Part shown: positions 1 through 10,140 of the stretch, one piece after another
Position numbering within the stretch: position 1 is the stretch's first letter
Layout of the letters: each line of letters opens with the position of its first letter
DNA from: Symbiodinium natans
Lineage: Eukaryota; Sar; Dinophyceae; Suessiales; Symbiodiniaceae
Reading direction: 5' to 3'
DNA: 64,000 nucleotides
Assembly (NCBI GenBank): GCA_905221605.1
Contig: CAJNDS010001335.1
Span: 1,457,938 to 1,521,937, forward strand
Translations under genes and position numbers: made by a program
The notes under the pieces: generated by a model
Seen by the model: the letters and a program-made list of their open reading frames with translations, nothing else
Told to the model about the DNA's origin: nothing
The model's database searches: none

Positions 1-642
1 GTTTAGGGTTTAGGGTTTAGGGTTAGGGTTTCAGGGTTTCAGACTTTGGGGCTTAGGGTCCAGTTTTTTACACCTCATAGATGGACTTGGGGAAGTTGAC
101 ATCGAAAGGGGCGCGCGCCCCCTTCGGGGATGTCGGAGAGCATATCCCTACTTCACATGGAGGGAGGCCACTGTTTAATAGCTTATGATTTATAATGTTT
201 GCATGTCCGAGAGCCACTCCTGAGGCCTCCCCAAGCCCTTTGAGCTAAAACCCAACAATCCCCCCCCCCCCCAACCCCACCCTAAACCCTAACCCCTAAA
301 CCCTTAAACTTTATCATAGTGGGGTAAGATTTTGCATCTTTAAGGGTACTTAAACATACTTAAACTCAATAAGGAATAAAATTTTACAATTTTATTACTA
401 TCCCAACTATGAACCAGTAAACCCTAGACCCTCAAGCCGACAGCCCTCCCCTGAAAGAGGGCAACTCTTGGGTATGCAAATACGGCCACACAAGGCGACA
501 CCAATGCTCAAAGCATGGGCGCTCGTTGTTGTTATTTCTGGGAGATGCAGACCTCGCAGTGCTAATGGTAGTTATAGGGTTTAGTGTTTAGGGTTTACGG
601 TTTAGGGTTTAGGGTTTAGGGGCAGGCTAACTTGTATCTGCA

Positions 643-761
643 CCCAGACCCCTGGGAGGATCCCAACAGTAGATCCCCTGAAGGGTTCCCAAGAATGACC
701 CAATAGGTGTATAGGGTAGTATTTGGGGGCTCTACTTTTTGGATCCTCCCAGGGGTCTGGG
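643..761. repeat. inverted repeat, 21-bp arms
   Basis: CCCAGACCCCTGGGAGGATC at about 643-663 returns inverted at 741-761 (GGATCCTCCCAGGGGTCTGG), with about 77 bp between the arms. The block is flanked by F and R arrays. It looks like a small TIR element of a family not otherwise seen here. Confidence 0.65.
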
Positions 762-1319
762 CAGTAGTAACCACTATTCAAGGGGTGAGATTCCCTTGTG
801 AGTCCCCGCCCCTAAACCCTAAGCCCTAAACTCTAAACCCTAACCCTATTTGGTTTATGCTGCAGCTTCCGGAGCTCGATGACATAAGAGTTGTAGGACT
901 CGGCTTTTTTCAAAAGCCTTTGTCAAAAGCCGCGGTTTAGGGTTTAGGGTTTAGGGTTTATGTTTTAAGGTTTAGGGTTTAGGGTTTAGGGACAGTTTAG
1001 GGTTGAGGGTTGAGGGTTTAGGGTTTAGGGTTTAGGGTTTAGGGCGTCTGCCACGGCGTTCAGGAGCTGAGGTTCCGTGTTGAGGGTGACGGTTAGAGCC
1101 CCTGGAGGTGAGGAGTAGGGTTTAGGGTTGAGGGTTGAGAGTTTAGGGTTTAGGGTTTAGGGTTTAGGGTTTAGGGTATAGGGTTCAGGAGCGCGAAAAA
1201 ACGCCACACCTAGAGCCCTAAACCCTGAACCCCCCCCACCCCCGCCCCTCCACAAAATCGTTGTTTGGGGGTTCGACCGGAGGAGTCGGAGGGTAGTTTC
1301 GTGATGAGGGGCCCAGCGC

Positions 1320-1440
1320 CTCCCCTAAACCCTAAACCCTAAACCCTAAACCCTAAACCCTAGACCCTAGACCCTAGACCCTAGACCCTAGACCCTAGAC
1401 CCCAGACCCTAGACCCTAGACCCTAGACCCTAGACCCTAG
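1320..1440. repeat. R array grading into CCCTAGA variant
   Basis: CCCTAAA units at the left change to a run of about eleven CCCTAGA units. The variant is uniform within the run, which suggests local expansion of one mutated unit. Confidence 0.9.
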
Positions 1441-2040
1441 CACTCGCACCCATGGCTCGCTTTCGACTGCGGGCTTGCGGTTCAGCGCTGAATTCTAAAC
1501 TCGAGACTTTCTACTACTTGCTTCTGAACCCCCCAAAGAATAGAACACAGGAATCCCTATAAAATAATGCCCTTATAAGGAAGAATATGTTGTAAACCTC
1601 AAACACAAGCATCCCAACACCTTATAAGAAGCCATAGCCTTTTCCTGTTGGGTTGAAGATTAACAGGTGGCTCTGAAAGAAAAGACCTGGCATAGGCCTT
1701 GTTCCATTCTCCTGCAATAAGCCTCATGCAGGTCCTATGTAGGCTTGCCCACCTGGGATATCCAGAGCCCAACCCCGAAACCCTAAACCCTAAACTCTAA
1801 GCCCCAAACCCTAAACCATCCGCACTTCTGACCTGGGCTCAAAAAGACGCGCGCGGCAGCCGTGGGCCCTGAAACCGGCACCATCCGACCCAAGGTTGGG
1901 AGCTCGGTGTCCCCTTCCCAGCTTAGGATTTAGGATTTCGGGGGTAGGGTTTGGGGTTTAGGGTGTAGGGTTTGGGGTTTGGGGGTTGGGGTTTATGGGT
2001 TTAGAACTAGTTTAGGATTTAGGGTTTGGCGTTTAGGGTT

Positions 2041-2130
2041 GGGATGTTCCCCCTCATACTAGCAGTCCTTACTTGGCGTAACTTAATAGGGATTACAATA
2101 GGGGGTATTAGCATGAGGGGGAACATCCCA
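2041..2130. mobile_element. family A TIR element
   Basis: Left arm GGGATGTTCCCCCTCATACT and right arm AGCATGAGGGGGAACATCCC are inverted copies, with a short centre that includes the family word TTAATAGGGATTA. No coding capacity. The same arms recur at 13331, 31143, 36201, 36687, 42692, 44813 and 58040. Flanked on both sides by F repeats. Confidence 0.8.
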
Positions 2131-2849
2131 AGTTTAGGGTTTAGAACTGGGGATTATATACGGTGGCGCCGCCAGGAAGCGGGAAGCCCCTAAGGCTTTA
2201 GGGCTCTTCGGGTTGTGCGCAACCCTTTTAAACCCCAAAGCCTAAACCCTAGACCCGAAACCCTAAACCCTAAACCTGCGCTGGTGGTGTTAGGCGTTTT
2301 TTGGAGCGCGCGGCTTACTGTTTACAGGAACCCCCAACCCGGACCCTGAACCCTGAACCCTAAACCCGTTCATTGTCGGATGTCACGAACCTGGTACTGA
2401 CCCTCTCTACCTAAACTCACTATAGGTTTCGGGTTAGGGTTTTGGGCTTAGGGTTAAACATTAAGCCCTAACCCGGAGGTTTATGGTTGGGCTGAGGCTT
2501 TATGGACCTATGCCCTAAACTCTGAGGGCCATTTTCTGTGCATGCCTTTTGTGGTTTTGGGGGTCGATGGTGTAGGAGGCCAAGCCAAAACACCTCTGAA
2601 CCCTGAACCCTAAATAAACCCAAAACCCAAAACCCTAAACCCTAAACCTTAAACCCCAAACAACCTCAAACCAGAAAAAATCATCATCCCCCTGAAGGTC
2701 GGAGCGTGCCCAGGGGCTTGGCAGCCGCCTTTTCTGGATGGTTAGGCTCGGACCGGCCTGGACAATGAACAACCCTAAACCCTAAACCCTAAACCCTAAA
2801 CCCTAAACCCTAAACCCTAAACGCACTACTTAGGGCTCCGAGGGTTCCG

Positions 2850-2926
2850 AAGTATGGGCCCTTGGGTTGTACAGGGTATATAAGGGGTCCCGTTTTTAGG
2901 GCCCATACTAAGGGACCATGTAACTA
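2850..2926. mobile_element. family E palindromic element
   Basis: AGTATGGGCCCTTGGG at the left pairs with GGGCCCATACTAAGGG at the right, ending CATGTAACTAC. Related right ends occur near 27137-27156 and 44628-44650, and a copy in the opposite orientation near 45497-45585. Short, non-coding, probably a MITE. Confidence 0.55.
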
Positions 2927-3485
2927 CAAACCCTCACCTAGGGTCGATAGGGTTTCGGGTTTAGGGTATTCCCTACGGGAATTCGGCACCCTACATGATC
3001 CGTCAAAGTACTATCAAAGTACCTTCATTCGCTACTTGGAGGTTCATGGTTAAATTAGGTAAGGCTATAACTCGGGAAACGATGGTTATAAACTGATATA
3101 GGGCACTTAGACCCCAACCTATAAGTCACCATCACCCTAAACAATCCTAAACCCTAAACCCCAAACCCTTCAAGTACTAAGTAAACACTAAACCCTAAAC
3201 CCGAAACCCTAAACCCTAAACCCTAAATCTGAACCAGTATGTTGCCCCGCAGGTGAATTGAGACCCCGCGCCATGGCGCCGGGCGTCCATCTCGCGACGG
3301 CAAGGCACTTGCCACGATGGGTGTATAGGGTTTAGGGTTTGGGCTGTGTTCTTAAACCCTAAGCCCTAAGCCTTAAACCCTAATTAAACCCTAAACCCTA
3401 AACCCTTGGCACATGCACATGTTGCTGTTGTATGAGGCTTTGAGGCCTGGGACGTGAGGGAGGCTTGACACCGGTTTCATGGCAG

Positions 3486-3559
3486 CTGCCAAGGGCGTTC
3501 TGAAGCCCAGCCAATGGAGTGTCGGATCGTGTACACGCATGTTTGGCAAGCTAAGGGCC
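3486..3559 (+). CDS. possible exon
   Basis: Follows GGCAG and ends exactly where a GTTTAGGG array begins. Two frames are open (one reads AKGVLKPSQWSVGSC), so the frame is undecided. Preceded by an R array at 3355-3408 and followed by F at 3560-3650, the usual flanking pattern here. No family recognised. Confidence 0.35.
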
Positions 3560-5604
3560 GTTTAGGGTTTAGGGTTTAGGGTTTGGGGTTTAGGGTTTAG
3601 GGTTTAGGGTTTAGGGTTCAGGATTCAGGGTTTGGGGTTTGGGGCTGAATAGGGCATAAGGGCGTGAGGGTTCAGGTTGCCTGTGCCGTAGGCTTCAAGC
3701 ACGCCCCAAGGGTCGGTGGCCCAGTCTGTTTGCCTGAGTTCCCCTATAAACCTTAAACCCTAAACCCTAAAACCTAAACCCTAAACCCTAGACCCTAAAC
3801 CCTAAACCCTAAACCCTAAACCCTTGCGCAGTTGGGTAGCTACCTTTGGCGTTTTGTTGTGCCGCCTGCGATCGTCAAAGCTGTTCGCACCATGGTCCAA
3901 GCTACATGCTCACATGTTGAGCTTCGGGTGTTGAGAGGGTGTAGTCTTTGTTGCGGGTGGATCTGGGTGCAGGGTCGAGAAATCTAGATCCTTGGTTTCG
4001 AGATCCTTTCGAGATTCCGTGGCATGCTCATAAAGAGCATGCCGAATGCAGCTTCTGCTTTGTCTGGCTTCCCTAAACCCTAAATCCTAAACCCTAAACC
4101 CTAAACCCTAAACCTTAAACCCTAAACCCTAAACCCTAAACCCTAAACCCTAAACCCTAAACCCTAAACCCTAAACCCTAAACCCTTAACCCCAAGCCCA
4201 GCACTGATTCTTGCAGACTCTTTCATGCAAAGCTCCTTGGGATGCCCCTGACAAGCACAGTGCCCTAAACCCTAAGCCCTTATCCCTTAACCCTTAACCC
4301 TTATCCCTTAACCCTTAACCCTTAGCCCTTATCCCTTAACCCTTAACCCTTAACCCTTAACCCTTAACCCTTAACCCTTAACCCTTAAACCCTTAAACCC
4401 TTAAACCCTTAAACCCTTAAACCCTTAACCCTTAAACTCTTAACCCTTAAACCCTTAACCCTTAAACCCTAAACCCTAAAGCCTTAGCTTCTTCACTCCT
4501 TGCTAGTCCAGTGGTACCCTATACCCTTCTTTTGGTTTGGGGTTTCCTCGTAAAGTAACCAACCCAAGAAAGGGTGCCCTTATCATAATCTGGTCACTGG
4601 GCTACGAATGCTACTAAGGCTCACAACTTGTCTTGAGTTTGAGTGTTAAGTGTGGGCCATTCAGGCACCCGCAAGCCTGTGTACCCCCTAAACCCTGAGC
4701 CCTAAACCCTAAACCCTAAACCCTAAACCCTAAACCCTAAACCCTAAACCCTAAACCCTAAACCCCAAACCCCAAACCCCAAACCCCAAACCCCAAAACT
4801 TAACCCCAAGATCCCAAGTGCAGATACGGATTTCAGGAGACCCTTTGCTGACGCACGCAGCCAAGCTCAGAAGGATGCTAGAGGCCACGTGATCTCAGGG
4901 TATTGGGCTACAACCAGGTTTAGGGTTTAGGGTTTAGGGCTTGTTTTAGGGTTCAGGGCTAAAGATCCATGCACCTGTATCATATATACTTGGGCCCTAA
5001 AGCTACTGTACAGGAGCCCTTTTTGGGTCCTTACAGTAAGGGTGCAATATTCTACATAGGACCCAAACAGGGGCCCTAGTTGTGAGAACTACCCCTAAGA
5101 AAATATAAGGAGGGACCCCCCTAGAAGGGATAGGCCCCTAGGGCCTAGGGTTTAGGGCTCAGGGTCTAGGGATGGTCTTGAAAGTTACCCAGTCGAAGGT
5201 AAGCTGCTAGAGTGGCTACAAGCGAGCTCCCTTTCCGTTGAGCTGGTCATCACCCAGCCTGTCCATTTGTAGCATCAGGGTTTCGGGATACCAGGATGGA
5301 ATTCGGTACCCCAAACCCGTATTTAGTATGGTTTTGGGGTACCTACCTACGTCCAGAATCCTAAACCCTAAGCCCTAAGCCCTAAGCCCTAAGCCCTTAG
5401 CCCTAAACCCTCCTAAACCCTAAACCCCCCTAAACCCTAAACCCCCCTAAACCCTAAACCCCCCTAAACCCTAAACCCCAAACCCTAAACCCTAAACTCT
5501 AAACCCTAAAACCTAAACCCATACATATTTTTTGCAAATCTCCTTCCAGAATCGCACTTACAACGGACCCTCTGGGCAACTGGCTCCTAGAGGAGCTACC
5601 GCAG
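3560..5604. repeat. telomere-type arrays with one TIR element
   Basis: F at 3560-3650, R at 3740-3830, 4073-4190 and 4680-4795, and a long CCCTTAA-variant tract at about 4264-4460. A family C palindrome lies at about 4507-4605. Between 4805 and 4914 a frame is open (RPFADARSQAQKDARGH) up to an F array, but its splice sites are uncertain. Confidence 0.6.
4507..4605. mobile_element. family C TIR element
   Basis: Begins TCCAGTGGTACCCTATACCC and ends GGTCACTGGGCTAC, with inner complementary stretches (AACCAACCC, AAGGGTGCCCTTAT). The same ends occur at 13205-13619, 18935-19018 and 21684-21775. No coding capacity. Confidence 0.65.
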
Positions 5605-5649
5605 GTTTGGCCAAGGGGGGAGAGCTTTCAAGCACCTGAAAGATTCCCT
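5605..5649 (+). CDS. putative exon, 45 nt
   Basis: Lies between CCGCAG and a strong donor GTGAGT. Two frames are open; one reads FGQGGRAFKHLKDSL. The intron that follows starts GTGAGTTAGGGTTTAGGG and is mainly F-type repeat to 5850. Function unknown. Confidence 0.5.
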
Positions 5650-5850
5650 GTGAGTTAGGGTTTAGGGCTTTAGGGCTTTAGGGCTTTAGGGCTGTAGGGC
5701 TTTAGGGGTTTAGGGGTTTAGGGGTTTAGGGGTTTAGGGGTTTAGGGGTTCAGGCGTTTAGGGGTTTAGGGGTTTTGGGGTTTAGGGGTTTAGGGGTTTC
5801 GGGTTTCGGGTTTCGGGTTTCGGGTTTAGGGTTTAGGGTTTAGGGTTAGA
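5650..5850. repeat. F-type array with 8-mer variants
   Basis: TTTAGGG units mix with runs of GGGCTTTA and GGGGTTTA octamers and GGGTTTC heptamers. Each variant comes in consecutive copies. The tract forms the 5' part of an inferred intron. Confidence 0.85.
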
Positions 5851-5997
5851 ACCCTAAGCCTTCTCAAGCCTCTAACTCATCCCAAGCCCAAAGCCCTAAA
5901 TCTCACACCCCAACACCCCAAACCACCCCGATCTACCCTAGGGTTTAGGGCTTAGGGTGCAGGGTTCAGGGTTTAGGGTGAAGTCTCCTCATGTCAG

Positions 5998-6046
5998 GCA
6001 TACGGTCGAACGTCGCGGCCGCGAAGGCGGCCAAAGGCCATTGCAA
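5998..6046 (+). CDS. possible exon with GC donor
   Basis: Follows GTCAG; the only donor before the next array is GCTTTAGGG, giving a GC-AG intron. All three frames are open; one is Ala/Lys-rich (IRSNVAAAKAAKGHC). GC donors are reported in dinoflagellates, so this is not disqualifying. Followed by F at 6050-6180. Confidence 0.4.
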
Positions 6047-7061
6047 GCTTTAGGGTTTAGGGTTTAGGGTTCAGGGTTCAGGGTTCAGGGTTTAGGGTTT
6101 AGGGTTTAGGGTTTAGGGTTCAGGGTTTAGGGTTTAGGGTTTAGGGTTCAGGGTTTAGGGCTGAGGGTTTCGGGATTAGGGCCCAGCAGGATGAGGTGCG
6201 TGAAAGGCCGACCCCTTATTGCAGGAAATGCCCAACTACGGGGCTTAAAAAGGCGCGGGCCGGCGCGCGGGTTTAGGGTATTAAGGTAGCCCTGAACCCT
6301 AAACTTAAACCGCCTAAACCCCAAAGAGAGGGTCCATAGTCTGCTTTCCTTTGTTTTTTTGTTGGGGGGGGGGGGGGGCGGGTGACTCCTCGTCTTGAGT
6401 TGACGATGAGAAGGCGCAATGATTCAAAGCGCCTTCTCCCCTGAAGGAGACTCCTACTGAGAACTAAGCAGCCCTAAATCCTAAACCCTAACCCCTAAAC
6501 CCTAGCCCTAAGCCCTAAGCCCCAGGCCCTAGGCCCTAGACCCTAAACCCTAAACCTTAGCCCTAAACCCTAAACCCTAAACCGGCTCGGACTGCCATCC
6601 ACACGATCGTACCTCACTTTTCTTGTGCGTAAGTGCGCAGCCCTTGGAAACTCCTCTTAAGGGGTTTAGGGTTTAGGGTTTAGGGTTTTGCTTCTTCCGT
6701 CCACCCACGTCACCTGACTCCGCGAGCCTTCTAGGGAGCTCCCCCACCGCCCTGACTTGGGTGATAAACACACCAGAGTGGAATTAGGTACCCAAATACC
6801 ATACTAAACATGGTGTTTGAGTACCTAAGTCCATAATTGTACTACACATGGGCCCTCTGGGCAACTTGGTTTAACAGTGCTTTAACTAATCCCCTGGTCG
6901 GGGTAGTTTCGGGTTCAGGCCAGGATTTTTTCGCAACAGTAGGGGGTTTCGGGTTTCGGACCACCCCTCCCCCCCTACCCCTCCCTAAACCCTAACACCC
7001 TAAACCCTGAACCCTAAATCCTACCCCCCCCCCACCCCCCCCACCTCCAACCCTCTCTCAG

Positions 7062-7147
7062 ACGAAGAAGTCCGCACGCTGCTCCGAACGAAGCCACGAG
7101 ATCGCGCAGGGGAAGTGCTGGCCGCGCAGGCCGGTATCCATGTGCCG
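7062..7147 (+). CDS. putative exon, EEVRTLL segment
   Basis: Acceptor CTCTCTCAG follows a C-rich tract, and the donor is a good GTGAGT. The frame with two leading bases reads EEVRTLLRTKPRDRAG and then EVLAAQAGIHVP: charged, helix-like and free of stops. It ends in phase 0, matching the start of the next exon at 7218. No family recognised. Confidence 0.75.
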
Positions 7148-7217
7148 GTGAGTTCCCGAGCAAGGTACCTTAAACCCGAAGCCCCTAAACCCGAAACCCT
7201 AAACCCTAAGCCCTAAG

Positions 7218-7320
7218 CCTTACACCCTAAACCCCAAAACCCTGAACCTTGAACCATACGCCTCCGATATTCTCTTCCGTGATCCTGTGGGACCCCTGGT
7301 TGACGTCTGCATGCTTCGAG
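7218..7320 (+). CDS. putative exon partly made of telomere repeat
   Basis: The 3' part reads LEPYASDILFRDPVGPLV and then DVCMLR up to a perfect GTAAGT donor. The nearest usable acceptor is an AAG at 7215-7217, so the first dozen codons translate an R-type repeat (YTLNPKTLN). Phase 0 from the previous exon is kept, and it ends in phase 1. A closer, unseen acceptor would remove the repeat-coded part. Confidence 0.6.
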
Positions 7321-7359
7321 GTAAGTACACAGGTACCCTGAACCCTTAACCTGAAGCAG

Positions 7360-7587
7360 TTTACGTCCGGCACGGTGTGGCTGACTCTGTGACGTCGATA
7401 GGGGGCCTTGCTTCTTGAACCCCAAGCCCTAAACCCTAAACCCTAAATCCCAAACCCTAAACCCTAACCCCTAAACACCAAACCGTAAACCCGAACTAAA
7501 CCCTAAGCCCTAGACCCCAAATCCTCAACCTGTGTGGGGCTCTGTGTCTCAGAAGTCATCCACTCTGTGTTCCCCAAGCTCAGGCAA
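7360..7587 (+). CDS. two possible small exons
   Basis: First piece 7360-7388, after GAAGCAG, reads YVRHGVADS and continues the phase of the exon ending at 7320. The intron 7321-7359 is only 39 nt (GTAAGT to GCAG). Second piece 7553-7587, between TCTCAG and GTTAGG, reads KSSTLCSPSSG in phase 0 and ends in phase 2, as the next exon needs. Short, so each is weak alone. Confidence 0.45.
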
Positions 7588-7726
7588 GTTAGGTTGGGGG
7601 CTTGGGGTTTAGAGTTTGGGGTTTGGGGGGTTTAGTTTTTGGGTTTTTCGAGGTTTGGGTTATGTATGGGTTTAGGGCAGACAGTTTAAACTGAATGTAA
7701 GCCTGTTTTTCCTTGGTCTTGGGCAG

Positions 7727-7892
7727 TGTAAAGGCTGTAAAGGATGCGTTTTACTTGCTTTCGCGTGTGTGGAGATCGAAATTACCCTTCAAGGAGTCTG
7801 AATATAGTCCAGTGAGACACGTGTTCCGACGAGGGTACCGTCGACTTCTTCACTCTGAAGCGTCCTTAATTGTCCAAGACACAAAAAAGAGG
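7727..7892 (+). CDS. putative long exon, basic and helical
   Basis: A classic pyrimidine tract and CAG (about 7702-7726) lead into a frame that stays open to 7973. It reads VKAVKDAFYLLSRVWRSK, then KESEYSPVRHVFRRGYRR and SEASLIVQDTKKRV. The end is set at the GTACAA donor; an earlier GTACCG or a later GTCTCA are alternatives. Codon-like quality fades after 7910, where poly-C begins. No family recognised. Confidence 0.75.
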
Positions 7893-7939
7893 GTACAACC
7901 AATCGATGTCTCAACCCATTTCGAAACATTTCAAAATGC

Positions 7940-8060
7940 CACCCCCTCCCCCCCCGGCCCCCCAAGAGCCCTCTGAACATCTTAAATTTTAGAAATCCAG
8001 CCCCCCCCCCCCCCCCCCCCCAAACCCCCAACCGCCCCCCCCCCCCCCCCCCCCCCCCAA
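7940..8060. repeat. poly-C low-complexity tract
   Basis: Two near-continuous C runs of about 18 and 25 bases with A interruptions. Immediately downstream, 8110-8151 matches the right arm of family A (ATCAAGGACTGTCAGCATAA...ACATCCC), so the tract may sit inside a degraded family A element, as the G-rich insert does at 31143-31793. Confidence 0.7.
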
Positions 8061-8247
8061 AAACCCAAAACTCAATTTCTCAACCCTTCAAATAGTAGCC
8101 CCCCTCTTCGAATCCCCATCAAGGACTGTCAGCATAAAGGGAAACATCCCACTCTTAACACCCCCCCCCCAATAACATCTTTACAAACTGCTGTGTGTGT
8201 GTGTGTGTGCGTGTTTTGCGGAGGTTTTTTGGGGGCACAAGCTTCAG

Positions 8248-8524
8248 AGCTGAGAACCTCAAGCTTCGAACAAGGTACAGCCCATAAACCCTGAACCCTA
8301 AACCCCAACCCTAAACCCCAACCCTAAACCCTAAACCCTAAACCCTAAACCCTAAACCCTAAACCCTAAACCCTAAACCCTAAACCCTAAACCCTAAACC
8401 CCAACCCTAAACCCTAAACCCTAAACCCTAAACCCTAAACCCTAAACCCTAGGCGGTACACACGGCGCACAAGTGGCGACCCGAGGGTGCCTTCGGCGGA
8501 TTCATGTTGTTTTGTTGCGTCGAG
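8248..8524 (+). CDS. two putative exons around an R array
   Basis: Exon 8248-8274 (TTCAG to GTACAG) reads AENLKLRTR, starting and ending in phase 2. Exon 8453-8524, after CCCTAG at the end of an R array, carries that phase as YTRRTSGDPRVPSADS and stops at GTTTGGGG. The intron 8275-8452 is almost entirely R repeat and ends CCCTAG, a one-base variant of the heptamer that supplies AG. Confidence 0.5.
8285..8450. repeat. R array inside an intron
   Basis: About 22 CCCTAAA units with a few CCCAAC variants. It forms the bulk and the 3' end of the intron between two candidate exons. Confidence 0.9.
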
Positions 8525-9255
8525 GTTTGGGGCTTAAAGGGCTTAAAGGGCTTAAAGGGCGTAAAGGGCTTAAAGGGCTTAAAGGGCTGTAGGGGTTTAG
8601 GGGTTTAGAGGGTTTAGGGGTTTAGGGGGTTTACGAGTTTAGGGGTTTAGGGGTTTAGGGAGTTTAGGGGTTTAGGGGTTTAGGGGTTTAGGGCTTTAGG
8701 GCTTTAGGGGTTTAGGGGTTTAGGGCTTTAGGGCTCTAGGGGTTTAGGGGTTTAGGGGTTTAGGGGTTTAGGGGTTTAGGGGTTTAGGGGTCAGGGTTTA
8801 GGCTTAAAGGGCTTAAAGGGCTTAACAGGGTTTAGGGCATAGGGTTTGGGGTTCAGGGTGTAGGGTTTGGGGCTTAAAGGGCTTAAAGGGCTTTTGGTTT
8901 TGGGGTGTGGGGTTTTGTTTGGGGTTTAGGGGCTCAGGGTTTGGGGTTTAGGGTATAGGGTGTAGGGTTTCGGCTTAAAGGGCTTTTGGTTTGGTGTTTA
9001 GGGTTTCGGCTTAACGGGGTTTGGGGTTTAGAGTTTAGGGTTTCGGCTTAAAGGGTTTGGGGTATGGGGTTTAGGGTTTCGGCTTAAAGAGGTTTGGGGC
9101 ATGGGGTTTAGGGTCTAGGGTTTCGGATTTAAAGGGGTTTGGGGTTTAGGGTTTTGTCTTAAAGGGGTTTGGGGTTTAGGGTATAGGGTTTAAGGTTTCG
9201 GCTTTAGGTTTCAGGGTTTGGGGTATACGGTTTCGGCTTTAGGGTAGAAGGTTTG
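8525..9255. repeat. degenerate F array with 9-mer and 8-mer variants
   Basis: Starts with GGGCTTAAA nonamers, passes through GGGGTTTA octamers, and ends in GGGTTTCGGCTTAAA-type units. It is the 5' part of the intron between 8524 and 9332. Confidence 0.85.
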
Positions 9256-9331
9256 CGGGTTGAGGTTTAGGGATTCATGGCATGGTAGTAGTAGTAGCTA
9301 AACGCTCCTGACTTTCTATCTTCGCACCTAG

Positions 9332-9402
9332 GAGCCATTGGCACGCTCTGCGGCCCTCCGACGCAGGATCATACCAGTGCCGAAGAGCAAGAAGGCAAAA
9401 GG
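9332..9402 (+). CDS. putative exon, basic C-side
   Basis: CACCTAG precedes it and GTTTAGGG follows. Frame 0 reads EPLARSAALRRRIIPVPK then SKKAKG. A second frame is also open (SHWHALRPSDAGSYQC). Frame 0 is preferred because it joins in frame to the next exon across a pure telomere-repeat intron (9403-9464), giving a Lys-rich stretch, then Asn/Gly, then a hydrophobic run. Confidence 0.65.
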
Positions 9403-9464
9403 GTTTAGGGTTTAGTGTTTAGGGTTTAGGGTCTAGGGTTGAGGGTTTTGGATTTAGGGTTTAG
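9403..9464 (+). other. 62-nt intron made only of F repeats
   Basis: Starts GTTTAGGG and ends TTTAG; everything between is TTTAGGG or one-base variants. Removing it joins GG to G GAC in frame. No other splice signal is present, so the heptamer itself supplies both GT and AG. Confidence 0.65.
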
Positions 9465-9542
9465 GGACAACCGCAACGGGCGTAACCCTTTCGGCGTCTG
9501 GGCAGCAGCAGCCGCTGGCGTCTCCATTGCCGCTCTTGCCTG
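9465..9542 (+). CDS. putative exon with hydrophobic segment
   Basis: In the preferred frame it reads DNRNGRNPFGVWAAAAAG then VSIAALAW, a short hydrophobic run that could be part of a membrane segment. Donor GTAGTAGG. Ends in phase 2. A second frame (TTATGVTLSASGQQQPL) is open as well. Confidence 0.6.
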
Positions 9543-9657
9543 GTAGTAGGGTCTAGTCTAGGGCTGCGTTCATTGTCATGGTTTAGGGTTTAGGGTTTAG
9601 GGTTTAGGGTTTAGGGTTTAGGGTGTAGTAGGGTCTAGTCTAGGGTTGCGTTCATTG
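9543..9657. repeat. F array flanked by 33-bp direct duplication
   Basis: GTAGTAGGGTCTAGTCTAGG...TTCATTG at 9543-9575 is repeated with one mismatch at 9625-9657. Between the copies lie CATG and about six F units. This is the layout expected if the array went in with a duplication of its target. Confidence 0.8.
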
Positions 9658-9703
9658 GGGTTTCGGGCTTAGGGCTTGTGTTGCTTGAGGTTTCACGCTT
9701 CAG

Positions 9704-9919
9704 GCTTTCAACTAGTTACGGCCACAGCTCGAAGTGCTTCTGTGATGTACGGTTAGGGTTTAGGGTTTAGTGTTTAGGGCTTGGGGTTAGGCGTGTTGGC
9801 CCTGTGGCCCAATCAGGAATGCAGCCTGATGGAGTTCAGTAGAGGGGTGGCTGAGGGGCGGCTGGGGTTTAGGGTTTAGGGTTTAGGGTTTAGGGTTTAG
9901 GGACGTTCAGCTCGCGCGG
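9704..9919 (+). CDS. possible run of three tiny exons
   Basis: 9704-9751 (TTCAG to GTTAGG) reads LSTSYGHSSKCFCDV. 9825-9866 (TGCAG to GTTTAG) reads LMEFSRGVAEGRL. 9901-9919 (TTTAG to GTTTAG) reads DVQLAR. The first two keep phase 2 in order. The inferred intron 9867-9900 would be only 34 nt of pure F repeat, short enough to doubt. Confidence 0.35.
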
Positions 9920-10140
9920 GTTTAGGGATAGCGGGTTTTTTAGGGGGGCAGACCTTGCAAGGGTAAACGCGGGGCCACACGAATCGCTTTAGTTCAGGGC
10001 TGAGTGGCTTAGGGTTTTTAGTGTTTCGGGTCCTATGGTTGCCCTAACCCTAAACCCCAAACCCTAAACCCTAGCTAAACACCCAACCCTAAACCCTAAA
10101 CCCTAAACCTAAACCCTAAACCCTAAACCCTAAACCCTAA

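Larger units (their letters stand above)
1..3485. other. telomere-repeat mosaic, no firm exon
   Basis: Islands of 60-150 bp of unique sequence alternate with F arrays (for example 930-1045, 1110-1180) and R arrays (1325-1440, 2770-2822, 3190-3230). I could not fix an exon with both splice sites and a convincing frame. A weak candidate is 866-892, after TGCAG. The block also holds an inverted repeat (643-761), a family A element (2041-2130) and a family E palindrome (about 2850-2926). It begins inside an F array, but R and F arrays continue for the whole window, so base 1 is not evidence of a chromosome end. Confidence 0.6.

Noticed and set aside
1-60. Chromosome end because the window starts with TTTAGGG
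   Set aside because: Arrays of both strands occur all over the window, and the first array is short and imperfect.
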